Assembly: GCA_039805565.1 (NCBI GenBank)
Contig: JBDLTZ010000212.1
Coordinates: forward strand, 1 to 10,072
Source of the DNA: CALJIC01 sp039805565
GTDB lineage: Bacteria > Chloroflexota > Chloroflexia > Chloroflexales > Roseiflexaceae
Reading direction: 5' to 3'
Length of the DNA: 10,072 nt
Made by a program: the position numbers and the translations under genes. A model generated the notes under the pieces. The model was not told where the DNA came from and made no database searches. It was given only the letters and a program-made list of their open reading frames with translations. This document shows positions 7,732 through 10,072 of this stretch, one piece after another. Position 1 is the first letter of the stretch, and each line of letters begins with the position of its first letter.

Positions 7732-9651
7732 TTAGGGGCCGGTGCCGCGGACGAACACGTCGGGCCAGGCCTTGAAGCGGGTGAAGAATAGCTCGGGCTG
7801 CCGCTGCTGACCGTTCTCCTCGATGACGCGGTAGACGGTGATATCCATGCCGCGGCGGGCCGTGTCGGTCTGCTTGACGGTGCCGGCGGGGAGCCCGGGG
7901 TCAGTGGTGTAGACCGCCTGGGCGGGCGGCGGCACCACGTTGTCCACCTGGGGGCCGGAGATGGTGACGGTGCGGGCGGGCCTGGTGCCGTAGAGGCGCA
8001 CGCTGAGCACCTGGCTCCCGGTGTCGGCCGTGGCCTCCATGAGCAGCCAGGCGCCCGTGTCGTTGACGAACCTGAGGTCCAGCACGCCGGTGTAGATCGT
8101 GGCGTCCATGCCGGGGGCGGCCTGGTCCGGGAAGCTGAAGGCGTCGTACCAGGAGATATAGAACGGGTGCGCGTGGCGCTCGGTGATCGGCAGGCCAGCC
8201 CAGAAGGCGGTGCGGAACACGGTGGTGGAGACCTGGCACACGCCGCCGCCCCACTCGAGCTGGGTGCGGTTGCCGATCACGGCGTAGCCCTGTACGAAGC
8301 CGTTGCTCTCGTCCACCGCGCCGAGCTGGGTGTTGAAGGAGAACTCGGCGCCGGGCGGGATGAGGACGCCGTCCATGCGGGCGGCGCCGGCGACGATGTT
8401 GGTGACGCGGTACTCCGCAGAGCCGGCGAAGCTGGACTTGCCCTCCGCCACGAGCTCAGAGATGCCGAGGTCGGGCAGGGTCTGGGCGGTGATCTGCGGC
8501 GTGACCTCCTCGACAGGCAGCTCGACGGTGTGGCCGCTGGTGCGGAGGGCGGCGCGGATGGCATCGACTGTCTCGGGCTGCTTGAGGCGCAGGCCTGTGC
8601 GCCCCTCCTCGACGATCTGCGGGCGGCCACCGCGGAAAGCCACGCGCGGCTCGACGCTGCCGGAGTCTACCACCTGGGCCAGCTTCTCGACGGCGCGCTC
8701 GATGCGCTGCTGGTCGACGTCGATGCTCATCGCGCCGTCGCGCACCTGGATCACCAGGAGCTCGGCGATCCGGTCTGGCTCCCAGGTCCAGCTGCGGTCG
8801 CCCTGGCGCAGGGTGAGGGGCATGGCGAGCATGGTGCGCGCGTCGGCCACGGCCCCGGCGATGCGCTCGTCGGGGAGGGCCGGGGGTAGGGCGCGGGTGC
8901 GCAGGGTGACGGCCTGCGGCGCGAGGGTCTGGAGGGCGCGCAGCACGTCGATCGCAGTCTCGTCTACCAGCACCTGGCGGCCCTCGCGGGCGGAGGTGGG
9001 GATCACCTTGCCCGCGGCGATGCTCAGGGCGGCGTCCTGGGGCGGGCCCTCGAGCTCGGCGGCGATGCGGGTGAGGTAGCTCTGGAGCGCGCGGGCGTCC
9101 ACCGACACGCGCGGGGCGACGTCGAGGCCACCGGCGCGGTAGATCGACCAGAGCTCATCGGCGCGGCGCAGCATGTCGCCGCGCCGGCCGGCGGCCAGGA
9201 TCTCGGCTGAGACGCGCTCCAGGTCGAGCTTGACCCCGATCTCCTCGGGGTTGGGTGTCCAGGTGCGGCCCTCGAAGCGGATGGTGATCGGGGTGCGGGC
9301 GAAGGCGGCGTAGCGGCGCTCGAGGCGGGCCGCGAGCTCTTTGCGGGCCAGCCCGCCGACCTGCTCGCCCTGGAGGCTGACGCCAGCCATAACGCGGTCC
9401 CCTGCCAGGGCAGGGCCGGCGTAGGGGGCCGCGAAGTAGGCTGCGCCGCCGAGGATCAGCAGCAGGAGCAGGGGCAGGATGGGCAGGCGCCTGCGGCGCG
9501 GGGCCCGCCGGGGCGTGCGGCGCGTCGGGCGCGGCTGCTCCGGTGGTGGGAGCGGCTCCTGAGGGCCGGGGGGCGGCTCGTCAAGCGACATGCGCCCCTC
9601 GGCGCGGCGGCGCTTGATCGGGCCGTACTGCTGGTAGTACTTCTCCGGCAT
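7732..9651 (-). CDS. VanW-family envelope protein with YoaR-like peptidoglycan-binding repeats
   Basis: A 639-residue membrane-anchored protein. The N-terminus (1-55) is cytosolic and rich in Pro and Arg, followed by one hydrophobic segment (about 56-78) that acts as signal anchor or signal peptide. The outer part has two YoaR-like (PG_binding_4 type) units: about 85-256, with VSVDARAL at 182-189, and about 265-385, with SIDVDQQRI at 299-307. The VanW domain (about 403-530) carries GGGVCQVSTTVF (468-479, Cys472), ERHAHPFY and DATIY. A C-terminal tail ends the protein. VanW was named from a vancomycin-resistance cluster, but its reaction is unknown and most members are not resistance genes; no van genes are seen here. 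The start is uncertain: ATG 9651 lacks a clear ribosome site, while ATG 9591 (MSLDEPP) has GAGGGG three bases upstream and loses only 20 charged residues. A strong promoter lies upstream. Confidence 0.88.
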   Translation of the reverse strand: MPEKYYQQYGPIKRRRAEGRMSLDEPPPGPQEPLPPPEQPRPTRRTPRRAPRRRRLPILPLLLLLILGGAAYFAAPYAGPALAGDRVMAGVSLQGEQVGGLARKELAARLERRYAAFARTPITIRFEGRTWTPNPEEIGVKLDLERVSAEILAAGRRGDMLRRADELWSIYRAGGLDVAPRVSVDARALQSYLTRIAAELEGPPQDAALSIAAGKVIPTSAREGRQVLVDETAIDVLRALQTLAPQAVTLRTRALPPALPDERIAGAVADARTMLAMPLTLRQGDRSWTWEPDRIAELLVIQVRDGAMSIDVDQQRIERAVEKLAQVVDSGSVEPRVAFRGGRPQIVEEGRTGLRLKQPETVDAIRAALRTSGHTVELPVEEVTPQITAQTLPDLGISELVAEGKSSFAGSAEYRVTNIVAGAARMDGVLIPPGAEFSFNTQLGAVDESNGFVQGYAVIGNRTQLEWGGGVCQVSTTVFRTAFWAGLPITERHAHPFYISWYDAFSFPDQAAPGMDATIYTGVLDLRFVNDTGAWLLMEATADTGSQVLSVRLYGTRPARTVTISGPQVDNVVPPPAQAVYTTDPGLPAGTVKQTDTARRGMDITVYRVIEENGQQRQPELFFTRFKAWPDVFVRGTGP

Positions 9652-9729
9652 AGGTGTCCGCGCGGTGCAGGCGACGAGCTCGGCGTGGAATCGTGCGCTG
9701 CAATAGGGTTGGTAGCCATTCTTCTGTAA

Positions 9730-9758
9730 AGCGTATCACGTTTGCATGGGCATGTCAA
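9730..9758 (-). promoter_or_regulatory. Promoter for the VanW-family gene
   Basis: On the - strand a perfect TTGACA (9758-9753) is followed after exactly 17 bases by TACGCT (9735-9730), preceded by TGA (an extended -10). It begins eight bases after the radC stop. The transcription start should be near 9723, leaving a leader of about 70 bases to ATG 9651 or 130 to ATG 9591. The VanW gene therefore need not depend on radC transcription. Confidence 0.65.
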
Positions 9759-9765
9759 GGCAGGG

Positions 9766-9917
9766 CTACTTGGGGAAGCCCAGGCCGCGCTCGCGCATGC
9801 TGACGTAGCGGCCGCTACCGATCACGAGGTGGTCGAGCACCTCGACGTCGAGCAGCTTGCCGGCGTCCACGATCTGACGCGTGACCAGCACGTCCTCGGG
9901 GGAGGGGCTGGGGTCGC
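9766..9917 (-). CDS. radC: radC, C-terminal exon (interrupted by a group II intron)
   Basis: Forty-nine whole codons plus two bases of a split codon encode the end of a RadC-family (JAMM/MPN+ domain) protein: DPSPSPED, then VTRQIVDAGKLL, VEVLDHLVIG and RYVSMRERGLGF, ending at TAG 9768-9766. In intact RadC proteins this stretch follows HNHPSG. Here the two metal-binding histidines are not upstream; the reading frame instead runs into intron sequence at 9918. The Asp of the JAMM motif (HxH, ten residues, D) is in this exon (PSPED). The first two bases, GC, would complete a GGC glycine codon with a G from the upstream exon, so the intron is in phase 1. The biochemical role of RadC is unsettled despite the 'DNA repair' name. 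It is functional only if the intron splices and the 5' exon lies beyond the window; otherwise this is a broken gene. Confidence 0.85.
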
Positions 9918-9979
9918 GTGGAGTAGGGACAGGGCGCGTTTCGACCTCTCGGCCGCACGTTTCCCTTGCCCCTCTCCCC
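9918..9979 (-). ncRNA. Group II intron domain VI with branch-point A and 3' splice site
   Basis: The 62 bases after domain V fold as a basal stem (GGGAGAGGGGC with GCCCTGTCCC, one G-G mismatch and one bulge) and an inner stem (CGTG/CGCG, then CGGCC-GAGA-GGTCG). The adenosine in CCTAC, at 9924, is seven bases from the 3' end, the expected branch-point position. The 3' splice site is between 9918 and 9917, followed by exon bases GCGACC. Confidence 0.8.
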
Positions 9980-10013
9980 AAACCGGGCTTGCGGGTTTCC
10001 TCGCACCCGGCTT
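9980..10013 (-). ncRNA. Group II intron domain V (catalytic hairpin)
   Basis: A 34-base hairpin read on the - strand: AAGCCGGGTGCGAG, a GAAA tetraloop, then CCCGCAAGCCCGGTTT. It has the domain V layout: eight lower pairs including the conserved G-U, a two-base bulge (AG), then upper pairs with one A-C mismatch capped by GAAA. The AGC catalytic triad is at strand positions 2-4. Length, bulge position and tetraloop all match the canonical form, so the catalytic core seen here looks intact. Confidence 0.88.
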
Positions 10014-10017
10014 TCCA

Positions 10018-10071
10018 TCAGGCTTGCTCCTTGCTGGCGTATTTGTGCTCCGCGTGGTGGCAGGCCAGGCA
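10018..10071 (-). CDS. Group II intron-encoded protein, last 17 residues (partial)
   Basis: The - strand frame starting at 10071 reads CLACHHAEHKYASKEQA and stops at TGA 10020-10018. A CxxCH followed by EH at the very end is typical of the HNH-type endonuclease domain that closes many bacterial intron reverse transcriptase/maturases. The stop is four bases before domain V, the usual place for an open reading frame looped out of domain IV. Most of the protein, including reverse transcriptase and maturase domains, lies outside the window. A different frame through this DNA runs across the splice junction without a stop but has no family resemblance. Confidence 0.7.
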   Translation of the reverse strand, partial: CLACHHAEHKYASKEQA

Positions 10072-10072
10072 C

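Larger units (their letters stand above)
9918..10072 (-). mobile_element. Group II intron, 3' end (continues beyond the window)
   Basis: Read on the - strand, this holds the end of an intron-encoded protein, domain V, domain VI and the 3' splice junction. The terminal CCCTACTCCAC ends in AC, as expected for the AY ends of these introns, and closely resembles the end of the Lactococcus Ll.LtrB intron (CCCTACTTCAC, from memory). Group II introns are self-splicing retroelements that home into DNA with an intron-encoded reverse transcriptase/maturase. Domains I-III and the 5' splice site lie outside, so subclass and intactness cannot be judged. Insertion is in radC, in the sense orientation needed for splicing. 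Confidence 0.88.

Noticed and set aside
5886..7775. A 629-codon + strand open frame opposite pgi
   Set aside because: It is the antisense of pgi and starts inside the tandem repeat. Its composition is that of a shadow frame and the - strand frame is unmistakable PGI.
7732..9651. Vancomycin resistance gene
   Set aside because: VanW resemblance alone does not imply resistance. No vanH, vanA/B, vanX or two-component regulator genes are present.
9763..9781. Small hairpin GGGCT/AGCCC overlapping the radC stop (- strand) as a terminator
   Set aside because: It has only five pairs with a nine-base loop and no T-run. It may be chance in GC-rich DNA.
9766..9981. A 71-codon frame joining intron sequence to the radC end as a short RadC-like protein
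   Set aside because: Its first 22 residues come from intron domain VI and have no RadC resemblance. The similarity begins exactly at the predicted splice junction.
9815..10072. An 85-codon - strand frame through the intron and radC exon
   Set aside because: It passes through domains V and VI in a frame different from both the intron protein and radC, with no recognisable motif.

Overview
This is a strongly GC-rich bacterial window with densely packed genes and GC-rich third codon positions. The gene families suggest a Chloroflexota bacterium: a GDP-mannose pyrophosphorylase/phosphomannomutase-like fusion, a Rad50-like SbcC with a zinc hook, a VanW protein with a proline/arginine-rich N-terminus, and radC carrying a group II intron. 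That placement is an inference from gene content and protein style, not from a marker gene.

The left half reads on the + strand. Bases 1-60 probably hold the last 19 codons of an upstream gene. A promoter with an extended -10 follows, then a nucleotidyltransferase / left-handed beta-helix / phosphomannomutase-like fusion (147-2645). Next come a short hairpin with a near-consensus promoter overlapping it, and sbcC (2766-5825), a complete SMC-like DNA-repair ATPase with no sbcD beside it.

The right half reads on the - strand. In transcription order it holds the 3' end of a group II intron (10072-9918), the C-terminal exon of radC (9917-9766), a VanW-family envelope protein (9651-7732, with its own promoter) and glucose-6-phosphate isomerase pgi (7661-6015). 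sbcC and pgi converge on about 190 bases. These hold two tandem copies of a hairpin-forming repeat, which includes the last codons and stop of pgi and probably terminates transcription from both sides.

The main observation is at the right edge. radC is interrupted inside the codon for Gly of its HNHPSGD metal-binding (JAMM) motif. The interrupting DNA ends with a recognisable group II intron domain V, a domain VI with a branch-point adenosine 7 bases from the end, a CCCTACTCCAC terminus, and the last residues of the intron-encoded protein. Exact splicing would restore the motif, so RadC activity should depend on this ribozyme. The second observation is that the mutase half of the first enzyme keeps its fold landmarks but has lost most catalytic residues.

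Pgi (glucose-6-P/fructose-6-P) and the GDP-mannose enzyme both belong to hexose-phosphate and nucleotide-sugar supply, and VanW to the envelope. The genes are on opposite strands and nothing shows a shared operon.
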